Part shown: in pieces, positions 7,598 through 17,800 of the stretch
Layout of the letters: each line of letters opens with the position of its first letter
How positions within the stretch are numbered: the first letter of the stretch is position 1
From: Nioella nitratireducens
GTDB lineage: Bacteria > Pseudomonadota > Alphaproteobacteria > Rhodobacterales > Rhodobacteraceae
Length of the DNA: 64,000 nucleotides
Direction of reading: 5' to 3'
NCBI RefSeq assembly: GCF_001879715.1
Contig: NZ_MNBW01000002.1
Span: 186,001 to 250,000 of the forward strand
Notes under the pieces: model-generated
The model's database searches: none
Told to the model about the DNA's origin: nothing
What the model saw: only the letters and a program-made list of their open reading frames with translations
Translations under genes and position numbers: made by a program

Positions 7598-8295
7598 AAC
7601 CAGAGCGCATCGTCATCCTGACCGGCGCGGGAATTTCCGCCGAAAGCGGGCTTGGCACCTTTCGCGACAAGGACGGGCTGTGGACGCGCTACGATCTGAC
7701 CGAGGTCGCCACGCCCGAGGGCTTTGCCCGCAACCCCGCGCTGGTGCATGATTTCTACAACGCGCGCCGCGCCAACGCGCTGGATGCCCGCCCCAACGCC
7801 GCCCACAGTGCGCTGGCGCGGCTGGAGGCGGACTGGCCGGGCGAGGTGCTGGTGGTGACGCAGAACGTCGACGACCTGCACGAACGCGCGGGCAGCCGCA
7901 ACCTGCTGCACATGCACGGGGCGCTATCGGGGGCGCTTTGTGCCGCCTGTGATCACCGCTGGCCCGCGCCGCGCGAAATGGACGCCGACGCCCCCTGCCC
8001 CGGCTGTGGCGCGCCCCGCATCCGGCCCGATATCGTCTGGTTCGGCGAAATTCCCTATCACATGGACGCCATCGCAGAGGCGCTGTTTCAGGCCGACCTG
8101 TTCGTCTCGATCGGCACCTCGGGCGAGGTCTACCCTGCGGCGGGCTTGGTGCAGGAGGCACGGGCGGCGGGGGCCGAGACGCTTGAAATCAACCTTGAGC
8201 CGTCGCGCGTGCCGGGCATCTTCGACCGGGTGATCGCGGGGCCGGCCTCGGCGGCGGTGCCGGACTGGGTGGACGATATCCTGACAGGCTGCTGA
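7585..8295 (+). CDS. cobB: NAD-dependent protein deacylase, sirtuin class III (CobB)
   Basis: 236 residues. NAD binding is seen in LTGAGISAESGLGTFRD, then TQNVDDLHERAG and the catalytic histidine in MHGAL. A four-cysteine zinc site (CAACDH and CPGCG) is intact. The Tyr58-x-x-Arg61 pair (YNARR) is the class III signature that binds succinyl or malonyl lysine in CobB/SIRT5-type enzymes, so both deacetylase and desuccinylase activity are plausible. The ATG at 7585 lies inside the 3' end of the preceding secreted-protein gene. The gene is followed by a strong hairpin (8310-8343). Confidence 0.95.
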   Translation: MPGLKPERIVILTGAGISAESGLGTFRDKDGLWTRYDLTEVATPEGFARNPALVHDFYNARRANALDARPNAAHSALARLEADWPGEVLVVTQNVDDLHERAGSRNLLHMHGALSGALCAACDHRWPAPREMDADAPCPGCGAPRIRPDIVWFGEIPYHMDAIAEALFQADLFVSIGTSGEVYPAAGLVQEARAAGAETLEINLEPSRVPGIFDRVIAGPASAAVPDWVDDILTGC

Positions 8296-8309
8296 GCCCG
8301 ACACGAATT

Positions 8310-8343
8310 GCGGCGCGCCCCGATGGATGGAAGGGCGCGCCGC
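8310..8343. terminator. bidirectional hairpin between cobB and the copper chaperone gene
   Basis: A perfect 11-bp GC stem (8310-8320 with 8333-8343) between two converging genes. There is no clear T tract on either side. Confidence 0.5.
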
Positions 8344-8395
8344 CTGAGCCGAATCTGCCAGGGACAAGAGAGGTCGGCCCAGTTCGGGCCGCGCC

Positions 8396-8923
8396 TTAGT
8401 TGCTGGCAGCGCCGCCCATGGTTCCGTTGCCCATGTTGCCATTGCCCATTGCGCCATGGTTCATCTGGCCCGCACCCATCATCGGGGTCCGCTCGTTGTC
8501 GACAACCACGGTCACGGGCACTTCGCCCGCCTGTTCAAAAACCAGCGTGATCGGAATCTCGTCACCCTGATTGAACGGGTTGGCGAGGCCCATGAACATC
8601 ACGTGGTCGCCGCCGCGCGCCAGCGCGTGGGTTTCGCCGGCCGCGATGGGAAAACCCTCTTCGACCTGCATCATGCGCATCACGCCGTTATCGTCCGAGA
8701 TATGGGTGTGCAGTTCGACACGGGCCGCGGCGTCGGACCAGACGTCGATCAGGCGGTCATCCATATCGGTATTGTTGGTGATTTCCATGAAGGCCGCGCC
8801 AGATTGCGCCATGCCAGAGGAAGCACGGGCATAAGCATCGGTCACGGCGATGTCCTGCGCCATGGCGGGCAGAGCGGCTGCAAAGGCGATAGCGCCCGCA
8901 AGAAGGGTTGGTTTGAACGACAT
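8396..8923 (-). CDS. periplasmic copper chaperone PCu(A)C family
   Basis: 175 residues. A Sec signal ends at PAMAQ, followed by the PCu(A)C domain with DAYARAS. The copper ligands H(M)-x10-M-x21-HxM type are visible as VELHTHI, GVMRMMQVEEG and GDHVMFMG. An unusual C-terminal tail is rich in Met, His, Asn and Gly (MMGAGQMNHGAMGNGNMGNG), which probably adds further Cu(I) sites. The family delivers copper to the CuA or CuB centre of cytochrome c oxidase. AGGAG precedes the ATG at 8923. Upstream on the same strand, 43 bp away, is a DUF2946-like gene, forming a likely copper-handling pair. Confidence 0.92.
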   Translation of the reverse strand: MSFKPTLLAGAIAFAAALPAMAQDIAVTDAYARASSGMAQSGAAFMEITNNTDMDDRLIDVWSDAAARVELHTHISDDNGVMRMMQVEEGFPIAAGETHALARGGDHVMFMGLANPFNQGDEIPITLVFEQAGEVPVTVVVDNERTPMMGAGQMNHGAMGNGNMGNGTMGGAASN

Positions 8924-8966
8924 GGGTCGTCTCCTTGGTATGATCTGATGTTGGAATAAACGGGGA

Positions 8967-9314
8967 TCAGACCAAGGATGGGGGGCCACGCCCCTGACCG
9001 CCCTGAACGGGCGCCTCATGCAAGACCAGTGCGAAGGGCCGCACGTAGAGCGTTGCCATACGCCATTCAGGCACGTCGAGCGGGGCGATTTCGCTGAAGG
9101 CCAGCGCGCCCATCGTGCAATCGGGACAGGGATGGGTGGTTTTGGCAGGCTGCCCATCGGACCCGACGGGAACGACCTGCGCGACGCCGTTGATGCAAAG
9201 AATCATCGAGCCTGCGGGACTCATCCCGCCACGCGCAATGGCCATGCTGACCGAGGTCATGGCAAGAACCAGACCAAGCAGCAGGGCGGTTGCGGGGGCA
9301 GCAAAACGTCTCAT
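8967..9314 (-). CDS. DUF2946-like exported protein with CPDC motif
   Basis: 115 residues with a signal peptide (ATALLLGLVLAMTSVSMAIA) and a mature segment containing MILCING and HPCPDCTMG. The CPxC motif and gene position next to a PCu(A)C chaperone are typical of DUF2946-like proteins found in copper or cobalt-linked loci of Rhodobacterales. It may bind metal in the periplasm, but function is not established. It probably shares a transcript with the chaperone gene downstream. Confidence 0.65.
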   Translation of the reverse strand: MRRFAAPATALLLGLVLAMTSVSMAIARGGMSPAGSMILCINGVAQVVPVGSDGQPAKTTHPCPDCTMGALAFSEIAPLDVPEWRMATLYVRPFALVLHEAPVQGGQGRGPPSLV

Positions 9315-9353
9315 GCCCGAGAGATAGGCACGCGGCGTGTGATTGAAAAGCGC

Positions 9354-9390
9354 AAAAATGACACGGCCCCCGGAGATTTTCCGGGGGCCG
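9354..9390 (-). terminator. intrinsic terminator of rpmB
   Basis: A perfect GGCCCCCGG / CCGGGGGCC stem (9365-9373, 9381-9389) with a 7-nt loop. On the minus strand a run of five T (9354-9358) lies eight bases past the stem. It follows the rpmB stop codon. Confidence 0.7.
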
Positions 9391-9420
9391 CGCCTTAAGG
9401 CCGAAACACGATCGAAAGGA

Positions 9421-9708
9421 TCAGGCGGGTGCCTGTGCCTTTGCGATGTCTTTCTTGATCTTCAGCGCCTTGGCGGACAGATCTTCGTCCTTGGCTTTCG
9501 CCAGGAACGCATCCAAGCCACCGCGGTGGTCGACCGAACGCAGAGCCGAGGCGGACACGCGCAGCTTGAAGCTGCGATCCAGCGTGTCGGACCCAAGGGT
9601 CACTTCGTTCAGGTTCGGAAGAAACCGACGCTTGGTCTTGTTGTTGGCATGGCTGACATTGTTGCCAGACATCGGACCTTTTCCGGTCAATTCGCAGACG
9701 CGCGACAT
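9421..9708 (-). CDS. rpmB: 50S ribosomal protein L28
   Basis: A 95-residue bL28. The N terminus [23 protein letters not shown] and the following [10 protein letters not shown] are the family signature, and the length fits the alphaproteobacterial version with a longer C-terminal tail ([10 protein letters not shown]). Only one of the four cysteines of zinc-binding L28 remains, so this is the zinc-independent form. GAGGA precedes the ATG. It is monocistronic, with its own terminator downstream. Confidence 0.97.
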   Translation of the reverse strand: MSRVCELTGKGPMSGNNVSHANNKTKRRFLPNLNEVTLGSDTLDRSFKLRVSASALRSVDHRGGLDAFLAKAKDEDLSAKALKIKKDIAKAQAPA

Positions 9709-9863
9709 GGGCTTATCCTCGGGTCTCAGAAACGGACAAGGGCGCTGAGCTGGGTCAGCGCCCCTACAAATCTGGGCGGTGGATAAGGCGCTGTCATGGA
9801 AGTGTCAAGCGATTCATCCCAAGGGGACATGACTTTCCCGCACGCGGCGCATAGCGTGCCCCC

Positions 9864-10535
9864 ATGGTGAAAGAGACAGAGCTTTATGGGCCGGTAAAGG
9901 CCTATCTGGAGGGGCAAGGATACGAGGTCAAGGCCGAGGTCGGGGCGGCCGATCTGGTGGCGGTGCGGGAAAACGAAGAGCCGGTGATCGTCGAGTTGAA
10001 GACACGATTCTCGCTGGCGCTGTTTCACCAGGCGGTGGCGCGGCAAGGGCTGACCGATCTGGTCTATGTCGCGGTGCCGCGCGGAACCGGGCGCGGGTTT
10101 CTCAAGGCGCTCAAAGAGAACACCGCGCTCTGCCGCCGATTGGGGCTGGGTTTGATAACGGTGCGGCTGCGCGACGGGTTCGTCGAGGCGCATTGCGATC
10201 CGGGGCCCTACGCGCCGCGCATCTCGAAACCGAAACGCCAGCGTCTGCTGCGAGAGTTTTCGCGTCGGGTGGGTGATCCAAATACAGGCGGCGCGACGCG
10301 GGTAGCGCTGGTGACCGCCTACCGGCAAGACGCGCTGCGCTGCGCCGCACATCTGGCAGAGCATGGTCCGTCACGGGGCCGGGACGTCAAGGCCGCGACC
10401 GGCGTGGACCGCGCCACAACCCTGATGCGCGACGACCATTACGGCTGGTTCGACAAGGTGGAAAAGGGCATCTACGCGCTGACGCCCAAGGGCGCGGAAG
10501 GGCTGGCCCTGTACGACAGGCCGGTGGAGCGCTAA
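9864..10535 (+). CDS. DUF2161 protein with PD-(D/E)XK nuclease-like core
   Basis: 223 residues. The N-terminal 80 residues read as a PD-(D/E)XK fold: an aspartate in VGAADLVAV is followed by the E-x-K pair in VIVELKTRF. The C-terminal half is a winged-helix-like region (VTAYRQDALRCAAHL, then GIYALTPKGAEGL) similar to the end of marR-type domains. The family is common in Rhodobacterales and uncharacterised; a DNA-linked nuclease or phosphodiesterase role is inference. The 3' end overlaps meaB, on the other strand, by 4 nt. Confidence 0.8.
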   Translation: MVKETELYGPVKAYLEGQGYEVKAEVGAADLVAVRENEEPVIVELKTRFSLALFHQAVARQGLTDLVYVAVPRGTGRGFLKALKENTALCRRLGLGLITVRLRDGFVEAHCDPGPYAPRISKPKRQRLLREFSRRVGDPNTGGATRVALVTAYRQDALRCAAHLAEHGPSRGRDVKAATGVDRATTLMRDDHYGWFDKVEKGIYALTPKGAEGLALYDRPVER

Positions 10536-11521
10536 CCCTTCAGCCCCGCCAGCGCCTCGGCCGCCGCCGCATCGGGCGAGGTCTCGCCCTTTGCAACCGC
10601 CGCGCCGAGCTGGGCCATTTTCGCGCGCATCGACGCATCGCCGGTCAGCCGCGCCAACAGGCCCGAGCGCACCTCTTCCTCGAACCAGTGGCGGGCCTGT
10701 TCGGCGCGCCGGGCGTCCCAATGACCGGATTCCTTGCGCCACTCGGCCAGCGCCTGCATCTCGTCCCATGCGGGCTCCAGCCCGCTGCCGACGACCGCGG
10801 ATACCGGCAGCGCCTTGGGGAAGCCCTCGGGGTCTTGCGGACGCTTGCGCAAAAGCCGCAGCGCGCCAGAATAATCCGCCACCGTTCGCATGGCGGTGGA
10901 TTTCAAATCGCCATCGGCCTTGTTGATCAGGATGATATCGGCGATTTCCATGATCCCGCGCTTGACGCCCTGCAACTCGTCACCGCCCGCGGGCGCCAGC
11001 AACAGCACGAAGAGGTCGCACATCTCGGCCACCATGGTCTCGGACTGGCCGACGCCCACGGTCTCTATGATGATGACATCGAACCCCGCCGCTTCGCACA
11101 GGCTGACCGCCTCTCGCGTGCGGCGCGACACACCGCCGAGGTGGCTCATGGAGGGCGAGGGCCGGATAAAGGCGTTTGGCTGGCGGCTGAGCTGCTCCAT
11201 CCGCGTCTTGTCACCCAGAATGGACCCACCCGAGCGGGCCGAACTGGGATCGACGGCCAGAACGGCGACGCGCAGCCCCTGCTCGACCAGCATCATGCCA
11301 AAGCTTTCGATGAATGTGGATTTGCCCACGCCCGGCGTGCCGGACAGACCGATGCGCAGCGCCTGCCGCCCATGGCCGCGCAGCCCCTCCAACAGGGCTG
11401 TTGCCGTCTTGCGGTGATCGGCGCGGGTACTTTCCACAAGCGTCACGGCCCGAGCCAACGCGCGGCGTTCACCGACAAGAATTCCGGCAGAGAGATCGTC
11501 GGTCGGGCGCGGCTCGGTCAT
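10532..11521 (-). CDS. meaB: methylmalonyl-CoA mutase-associated GTPase MeaB
   Basis: 329 residues from the ATG at 11521; an ATG six codons earlier (11539) is also possible and neither has a strong ribosome binding site. The G3E GTPase motifs are GTPGVGKST (P-loop), ETVGVGQSE (G3) and INKADGD (G4). MeaB is the chaperone that protects and reloads adenosylcobalamin-dependent methylmalonyl-CoA mutase in the propionyl-CoA or ethylmalonyl-CoA pathway. The mutase gene itself is not in this window. The C-terminal dimerisation arm is complete. Confidence 0.95.
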   Translation of the reverse strand: MTEPRPTDDLSAGILVGERRALARAVTLVESTRADHRKTATALLEGLRGHGRQALRIGLSGTPGVGKSTFIESFGMMLVEQGLRVAVLAVDPSSARSGGSILGDKTRMEQLSRQPNAFIRPSPSMSHLGGVSRRTREAVSLCEAAGFDVIIIETVGVGQSETMVAEMCDLFVLLLAPAGGDELQGVKRGIMEIADIILINKADGDLKSTAMRTVADYSGALRLLRKRPQDPEGFPKALPVSAVVGSGLEPAWDEMQALAEWRKESGHWDARRAEQARHWFEEEVRSGLLARLTGDASMRAKMAQLGAAVAKGETSPDAAAAEALAGLKG

Positions 11522-11647
11522 GAATCCATCGTCTTTCATGGTTAGGGTCGGGCGTGTGCCGTCATCATCTGGTGCGAAGAGGTTTTTGCCCCGCCGGGGC
11601 GGGCCTTGTCCACCCGGCGCGGCGAAATGACATGAGACCGAGGCAGT

Positions 11648-12358
11648 ATGCGACGGCTGATCCTGTTTCTTCTTTTGCTTCCCCATGCCGCTTTGGCACA
11701 GGATATCTTCACCGCCCGCTACGATGTGCGGTTCGGCCCGCTGCGCATCGCCGAAATCGTGCTGCGCGCCAGCGACACGCAAAGCGCCTATGCCGTGGCC
11801 GGGCGGGTCACGAGTGCGGGGATCGCCGGTGCCTTTCGCGACATCCGCTTTGACCTTGCCGCCGAGGGGCGGCGGATCGGCGTCGCGTTTCTGCCCCTGT
11901 CCTACCGCGAAGACGTTGATACAGGACGTCGGGCCAGCCGTGTGAGCCTGGTCTACCCCGACGGCGGGCCGGTTCTGCAAAGCATCATCCCAGCACATGC
12001 ACCACAGCCGTGGGACGTGGACCCCGCCGCGCAGGGCGACACGATCGACCCGATGAGCGCGCTGTATCGGTTGGCGCGCCCGCGCCCGTTGGAGGCGTTG
12101 TGCGATTGGTCGGTCGCGGTCTTTGACGGGCGGCGGCGATCGTCCTTGAGCGTGGGGCCAGTCGAAGTGGAGAGTGGCCGCGCCCTGTGCCTTGGGGTCT
12201 ATGCCCGTATCGCCGGCTTCCCCCCCGAGGATATGGCCGAGCGGCGGGATTTTCCCTTTGTCGTTGAGTTCTCGGCAGAAGAAGACGGGCGCTGGCGGTT
12301 GACGCGAGTGGAAACTCAGACCCTTTATGGCCGCGTGCGCATCCTGGAACGAGATTGA
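11648..12358 (+). CDS. DUF3108 exported protein
   Basis: 236 residues with a signal peptide (MRRLILFLLLLPHAALAQ). The mature part begins TARYDVRFGPLRIAEI and continues as a beta-rich DUF3108 domain (GRVTSAGIAGAFRDIRFD), a periplasmic or outer-membrane-linked fold of unknown function in proteobacteria. The gene lies 9 bp upstream of hrpB and is probably cotranscribed with it. It is divergent from meaB across about 126 bp. Confidence 0.8.
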   Translation: MRRLILFLLLLPHAALAQDIFTARYDVRFGPLRIAEIVLRASDTQSAYAVAGRVTSAGIAGAFRDIRFDLAAEGRRIGVAFLPLSYREDVDTGRRASRVSLVYPDGGPVLQSIIPAHAPQPWDVDPAAQGDTIDPMSALYRLARPRPLEALCDWSVAVFDGRRRSSLSVGPVEVESGRALCLGVYARIAGFPPEDMAERRDFPFVVEFSAEEDGRWRLTRVETQTLYGRVRILERD

Positions 12359-12367
12359 CCCCGCGAC

Positions 12368-14791
12368 GTGACCCGCCTGCCCATCGACCCGATCCTGCCA
12401 GAGCTGTTGGACGCGCTCAGGCTCCACGGCCGCGCCGTGCTGCAAGCGCCCCCCGGCGCGGGCAAGACCACGCGCGTGCCCTTGGCGCTGCTCGGGGCGG
12501 GGCTGGCGCCGGGGCGCATCCTGATGCTGGAACCGCGCAGGCTGGCCGCCCGCGCCTCGGCTGAACGCATGGCCGAAACCTTGGGGGAAGAGGTCGGGCA
12601 AAGCGTGGGCTATCGTGTGCGCGGCGACAGCAAGGTAAGCAAGGCCACGCGGGTGGAGGTGGTGACCGAAGGCATCCTGACGCGCATGTTGCAGGACAAT
12701 CCCGAATTGCCCGGCGTCGGCGCGGTGATCTTCGACGAATTCCACGAACGCTCGCTCAATGCCGATCTGGGGCTGGCCCTGACATGGGAGGTGCGGGGCG
12801 CGCTGCGCGACGACCTGCTGCTGCTGGTCATGTCGGCCACGCTCGACGCCGCGCCGGTCGCCGCGCTGCTGGACAATGCGCCAGTTGTGACGTCAGAGGG
12901 CAAGGCGTTTCCCGTCGACACCCGCTGGCGCGAGGCCCCGCCCCCGAAGGATCAGAGGTTCGAACACACCATGGCGGCGCTGATCCGGCAGGGTCTGGCC
13001 GAGGCGCAGGGCGGCATTCTGGCGTTCCTGCCCGGCGAGGGGGAAATCCGGCGCACGGCGGCCCTGCTGACCGACCTGCCGGGCGACGTGGTGCTGCACC
13101 AGCTTTTCGGCGCAATGCCCCTGGCGGCACAGCGTGCGGCGCTGCGATCTGAAGCCAAGGGCCAGCGCAAACTGGTGCTGTCGACCGCGATTGCCGAAAC
13201 CTCGCTGACGATCCCCGATATCCGCGTGGTTGTGGACGGAGGCCGCGCACGGCGGGCGCGGTTCGATCCGTCCTCGGGCATGTCGCGGCTGGTGACCGAT
13301 CCGGTCAGCCGCGCCGAGGCCGAACAGCGCCGGGGCCGCGCGGGACGGGTCGCGCCGGGGGTGTGCTATCGCAACTGGACCAAGGCGGCCGAGGGCGCCT
13401 TGCCCGCCTTTCCACCAGCCGAGATCGAGGCGACCGATCTGGCCGGGCTGGCGTTGGAACTGGCGCTGTGGGGGGCGGGCGACGGTGCGGACCTGGCCTT
13501 CCTGACGCCGCCACCCGCAGGGGCATTGGCCGAGGCGCAGGCGCTCTTGCGCAGCCTCGGGGCGCTGGACGAGGGCGGCGCTATCACCGCGCATGGCCGG
13601 ACGCTCGCCGCCCTGCCCCTGCACCCACGTCTGGCGCATATGCTGGCGCTTGGCGGTCCGGGGGCCGAGCGGCTGGCAGCCCTGCTGGCCGAGCGGGATC
13701 CGTTGCGCGACAGGGGCACCGATCTGACCTTGCGGATGCGGGCGCTGGACGATCCGGGGCGGATGAATGCCGACCGGGGGGCGGTGGCACGGATCAAACA
13801 GGACGCCAAACGCTTGGCCCGGTTTGCGAAAGGGCCGAAACATTCCCTCGCCGAGCAAGCAGCGCTGGCCTATCCCGACCGCATCGGGTTGCGCCGCAAG
13901 GGCGACGCGCCGCGTTTCGTGCTGTCGGGTGGCAAGGGCGCGGTGATGTCCGAGGCCGACACGCTGGCGGGACAGCGGCTGATCGTGGTGACGGATCTGG
14001 ACGGCAACCCGCGAGAGGCCCGTATTCGGCAGGCCGTAGCGCTGAGCGAAAGCGAGTTGCGCGGGCTCTATGCCGGTCGGATCCACTGGGTCAGCGCCTG
14101 CGATTGGTCAAGGCGCGACCGCCGGGTAAGGGCGCGGCAACAGGAGATGTTCGGCGCGCTGGTGCTACAGGACCGGCTGTGGGCCGACGCGCCGCCCGAG
14201 GCGATGACCGGGGCTTTGCTGGCGGGCATCCGCGATCTGGGGATGGATGTGCTGAACTGGTCGAAATCCGCGCGGCTCTTGCGCGCGCGTTTGCGCGCCT
14301 CGGGGCTGGTGGATGTGTCGGACGCGGCGCTGTCGGACGGGCTGGAAGACTGGCTCGCACCGTTCCTGACCACTCAGAGCAACGCCGAGGATCTCAAAAG
14401 GCTTGATCCGACCGAGGCGCTCAAGACCCTGCTTGACTGGTCGCAGCAACAGGAGCTGGATCGCCTCGCCCCCGCCCATTGGGCCACGCCGATGGGGCGC
14501 AAGGCGGCCATCGACTATTCCGGCGACATCCCCGAGGTGGCGCTGCGCCTGCAAGAGGTGTTCGGGACCACGGTGCATCCCACCATCGGGCAGGACCGGC
14601 AGCCGCTGCGCATGACGCTGCTGTCGCCCGCGGGCCGCCCGGTGCAGACCACCATGGACCTGCCCGGCTTTTGGGTCGGCAGTTACGCCGATGTGCGCAA
14701 GGACATGCGCGCGCGCTATCCGAAACATCCGTGGCCGGAAGACCCGGCCAACGCCGACCCCACCCTGCGCGCGAAGCCACGCAAAGGGTGA
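12368..14791 (+). CDS. hrpB: ATP-dependent helicase HrpB
   Basis: An 807-residue DExH-box helicase. The RecA-like N domain has APPGAGKTTRVP (motif I), DEFHERS (motif II, the HrpB-specific variant of DEAH) and MSATL (motif III). Domain 2 has STAIAETSLTIPDI and EQRRGRAGRVAPG (motif VI). The HrpB C-terminal domain follows (AIDYSGDIPEVALRLQEVFG and the terminal PGFWVGSYADVRKDMRARYPKHPWPEDP). The start is GTG at 12368, nine bases after the DUF3108 stop codon. Cytoplasmic; biological role in RNA metabolism is poorly defined. Confidence 0.95.
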   Translation: MTRLPIDPILPELLDALRLHGRAVLQAPPGAGKTTRVPLALLGAGLAPGRILMLEPRRLAARASAERMAETLGEEVGQSVGYRVRGDSKVSKATRVEVVTEGILTRMLQDNPELPGVGAVIFDEFHERSLNADLGLALTWEVRGALRDDLLLLVMSATLDAAPVAALLDNAPVVTSEGKAFPVDTRWREAPPPKDQRFEHTMAALIRQGLAEAQGGILAFLPGEGEIRRTAALLTDLPGDVVLHQLFGAMPLAAQRAALRSEAKGQRKLVLSTAIAETSLTIPDIRVVVDGGRARRARFDPSSGMSRLVTDPVSRAEAEQRRGRAGRVAPGVCYRNWTKAAEGALPAFPPAEIEATDLAGLALELALWGAGDGADLAFLTPPPAGALAEAQALLRSLGALDEGGAITAHGRTLAALPLHPRLAHMLALGGPGAERLAALLAERDPLRDRGTDLTLRMRALDDPGRMNADRGAVARIKQDAKRLARFAKGPKHSLAEQAALAYPDRIGLRRKGDAPRFVLSGGKGAVMSEADTLAGQRLIVVTDLDGNPREARIRQAVALSESELRGLYAGRIHWVSACDWSRRDRRVRARQQEMFGALVLQDRLWADAPPEAMTGALLAGIRDLGMDVLNWSKSARLLRARLRASGLVDVSDAALSDGLEDWLAPFLTTQSNAEDLKRLDPTEALKTLLDWSQQQELDRLAPAHWATPMGRKAAIDYSGDIPEVALRLQEVFGTTVHPTIGQDRQPLRMTLLSPAGRPVQTTMDLPGFWVGSYADVRKDMRARYPKHPWPEDPANADPTLRAKPRKG

Positions 14792-14802
14792 GGCCGGGGG
14801 CT

Positions 14803-17800
14803 TTAGCCGATCTCGGCCAGACGCGCCAGCGCGTCCTTGATCTTGGCCTCTTCCTCTTCGCGGGCGGCAAGGTTTTCACGGGTTTCCTCGACAACCTCTT
14901 CCGGCGCGCTGGCCGCGAATTTCGGGTTGTTGAGCCGCCCGCGCAGGCCGCCCAATTCCTTGGCAAGCTTGCCCAAGACCTTTTCAAGCCGCGCCTTTTC
15001 CTCGTCCACGTCGATGATGTCGGCAATCGGCAGGCCGAAGACCGCGCCTTCCACGGCGATGGTGACGGCGCCCTTGGGCAGCGTGTCCACTGTTTCGACA
15101 CCGACGACACGGGCCATGCGCAGGATCATCGCTTCGTTCCGGTCCCACGCGGCCTGGCCCTTGGCGTCCAGCTCCGCCTGCAACAGCGGCACTTTCAACC
15201 CGGCGGGCACATGCATCTGCGCGCGGATCGAGCGGATTTCCTCGATCAGGGAAATCACCCAGTTCATCTCGCGATCAGCCTCGGCATCCACCAAATCCTC
15301 GCCATAGGTCGGCCAGTCGGTGTGCACCAGCAGCTTCTCGCGCTCGGCGATCTGGCCCCACAGCTCTTCTGTGACGAAGGGCATGGTGGGGTGCAGCAAC
15401 GTCAGGCACTGGTCGATGACCCAGGCCATGGTGGCGCGGGTTTCCGCGATCACGGCCGCGTCGCCAGAGGCGAAGAGCGGCTTGGCGAATTCCAGATACC
15501 AGTCGCAGACCTTGCCCCAGACGGTGGCGTAGAGCCCGTTGGCGGCGTCGTTGAAGCGGTAGGCGTCGAGCGCCGCATCATGGGCAACGCGGGCACGGGC
15601 GACCTCGCCCACAATCCAGCGGTTGACGGTCTGGCTTACGCCCGCAGGGTCGAAGCCTGCAACCGGGACGCACTCATTCATCTCGGCAAACCGCGCCGCG
15701 TTCCAGATCTTGGTGGCGAAGTTGCGGTAGCCCGCGATGCGGCTCGTCGACAGCTTCAGGTCACGGCCCATGGCGGCCATCGAGGCGAGCGTGAAGCGCA
15801 CGGCATCGGCGCCGTAGTCGTCGATCAGTTCCAGCGGGTCCAGAACGTTGCCCAAGGACTTGGACATCTTCTTGCCCTTCTCATCCCGGACGAGCGCGTG
15901 GACATAGACCGTGTGGAACGGGATCTGGTCCACAACGGCCAGCTGCATCATCATCATCCGGGCGACCCAGAAGAAGATGATGTCGAAGCCTGTGATAAGA
16001 GTGCTGGTCGGGAAATACTTCGCGTAGGCGTCGGTCTCCTCGGGCCAGCCGAGGGTGCCGATGGGCCAGAGGCCGGAGGAGAACCAGGTGTCGAGGACGT
16101 CGGGGTCACGCCAAACAGGGATAATCCTCCGGCCCTCTCCTGCGGCTTTATAGAGTTGCTCGATTGCTTGGCTTTCACTGGCAACTTCAACAATTTCGAG
16201 ATCAATAATTGCAGCGCCGTCTAGGAGAAATTGACGGACATGTGCATCAATGACGGGAAAAGCTTCTTCTTCTGTGGCGACACAAGCTCTAAACTGCGTG
16301 TAGCCATTCGGAATTTGGGCGAGATCACCTTCGTCTGTGCCCGCTATGCGTGCACTATTGAAAACCTCGTTTAGGCCAAGGTTCGAATACGCGTCGGACA
16401 AATTTACCACGGGGAGCGTGTACCAAACCGGAATCTGGTGCCCCCACCACAGCTGGCGCGAGATGCACCAGGGCTCGATATTTTCCAGCCAGTGATAATA
16501 GGTCTTGGCGTCGCGCTCGGGCAGGATGCGGGTGTAGCCTGCGGTCTCGTCGAACGTGCCAGCCTCCTGCGCGGCCATGCCCTGCCGGACGGCATCGAGC
16601 GCCGGGTCCACGATCTTGGCGGCGTCCACGAACCACTGGTCAGTCAGGTAGGGCTCGATGGCCACCTTGGACCGGTCGCCATGGGGCACCATGTGCTTGT
16701 CTTCGTCGATCCCGTCGAGCCAGCCATTGTCGCGGGCCTCGGTGACGATGGCGTCGCGCGCCTCATACCGGTCGCGCCCGTCATAGCGCTCGATGGCTGC
16801 TCCGACCATCTCCGCCGGGCAGCCTTCGGCGAAATCGTCATTACCGAGCAGGAACATCGCCGCGCGGGTGGTCATGACGTTGATGGCACGCAGGTTGGTG
16901 CGCTTGCCGACCTCCATGTCGTTGAAATCATGCGCGGGCGTGATTTTCACCGCGCCGGTGCCCTTGTCCGGGTCGGCATATTCATCGGCGACGATCGGGA
17001 TCGAGCGGCCACAGATCGGCAGCGTCACGGTCTTGCCGATCAGGTGGGCATAACGCCGGTCCTCCGGGTGCACCGCAACACCGGTATCGCCCAGCATCGT
17101 TTCGGGGCGCGTCGTGGCGACGGTCAGGTAATCGCGGGTTTCCCAGTCGGTCGGGTTGCCTTCTTCGTCGAACTCGATGGGGTGGTTGTAGGTCTCGCCG
17201 CCATCCAGCTTGTAGCGCAGGCGCCACATCTTGCCGTTCACCTCGACCTGCTCGACCTCCAGATCGGAAATCGCTGTCTCGAAATGCGGATCCCAGTTCA
17301 CCAGCCGCTTGCCGCGATAGATGAACCCCTTGTTGTACATCTCCACGAAGACCTTGATCACGGCGTCGTGGAAATTGGGGCCATGGCCCGCCTCGGGGTC
17401 GCCTTTGGCGCCGCCCATGGTGAAGGCCTCGCGCGACCAGTCGCAGGACGCGCCAAGGCGCTTCAATTGCCCGATGATGGTGCCGCGCGACTTGACCTTC
17501 TGTTGCCAGACGCGGTCAAGAAACGCCTCGCGCCCCATTTCGCGGCGGGTGGGTTCGCCATTCCCGGCCATCTCGCGTTCGGTCACCATCTGCGTGGCGA
17601 TGCCCGCATGGTCGGTGCCCGGCTGCCACAGCGTGTCAAACCCGCGCATCCGGTGCCAGCGCACGAGAATATCCTGCAGCGTGTTGTTGAAGGCGTGGCC
17701 CATATGCAGGCTGCCCGTCACATTCGGCGGCGGGATCATGATGCAGAAGGTATCGTCGCGGCTCGCGTTGGCGCCAGCGGCAAAGGCATTCGCCTCGTCC

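Noticed and set aside
16113..16425. Frameshift or pseudogene in valS at the low-GC stretch
   Set aside because: The frame stays open on both sides and all catalytic motifs downstream (KMSKS, anticodon domain) are intact, so it is an insertion rather than damage.
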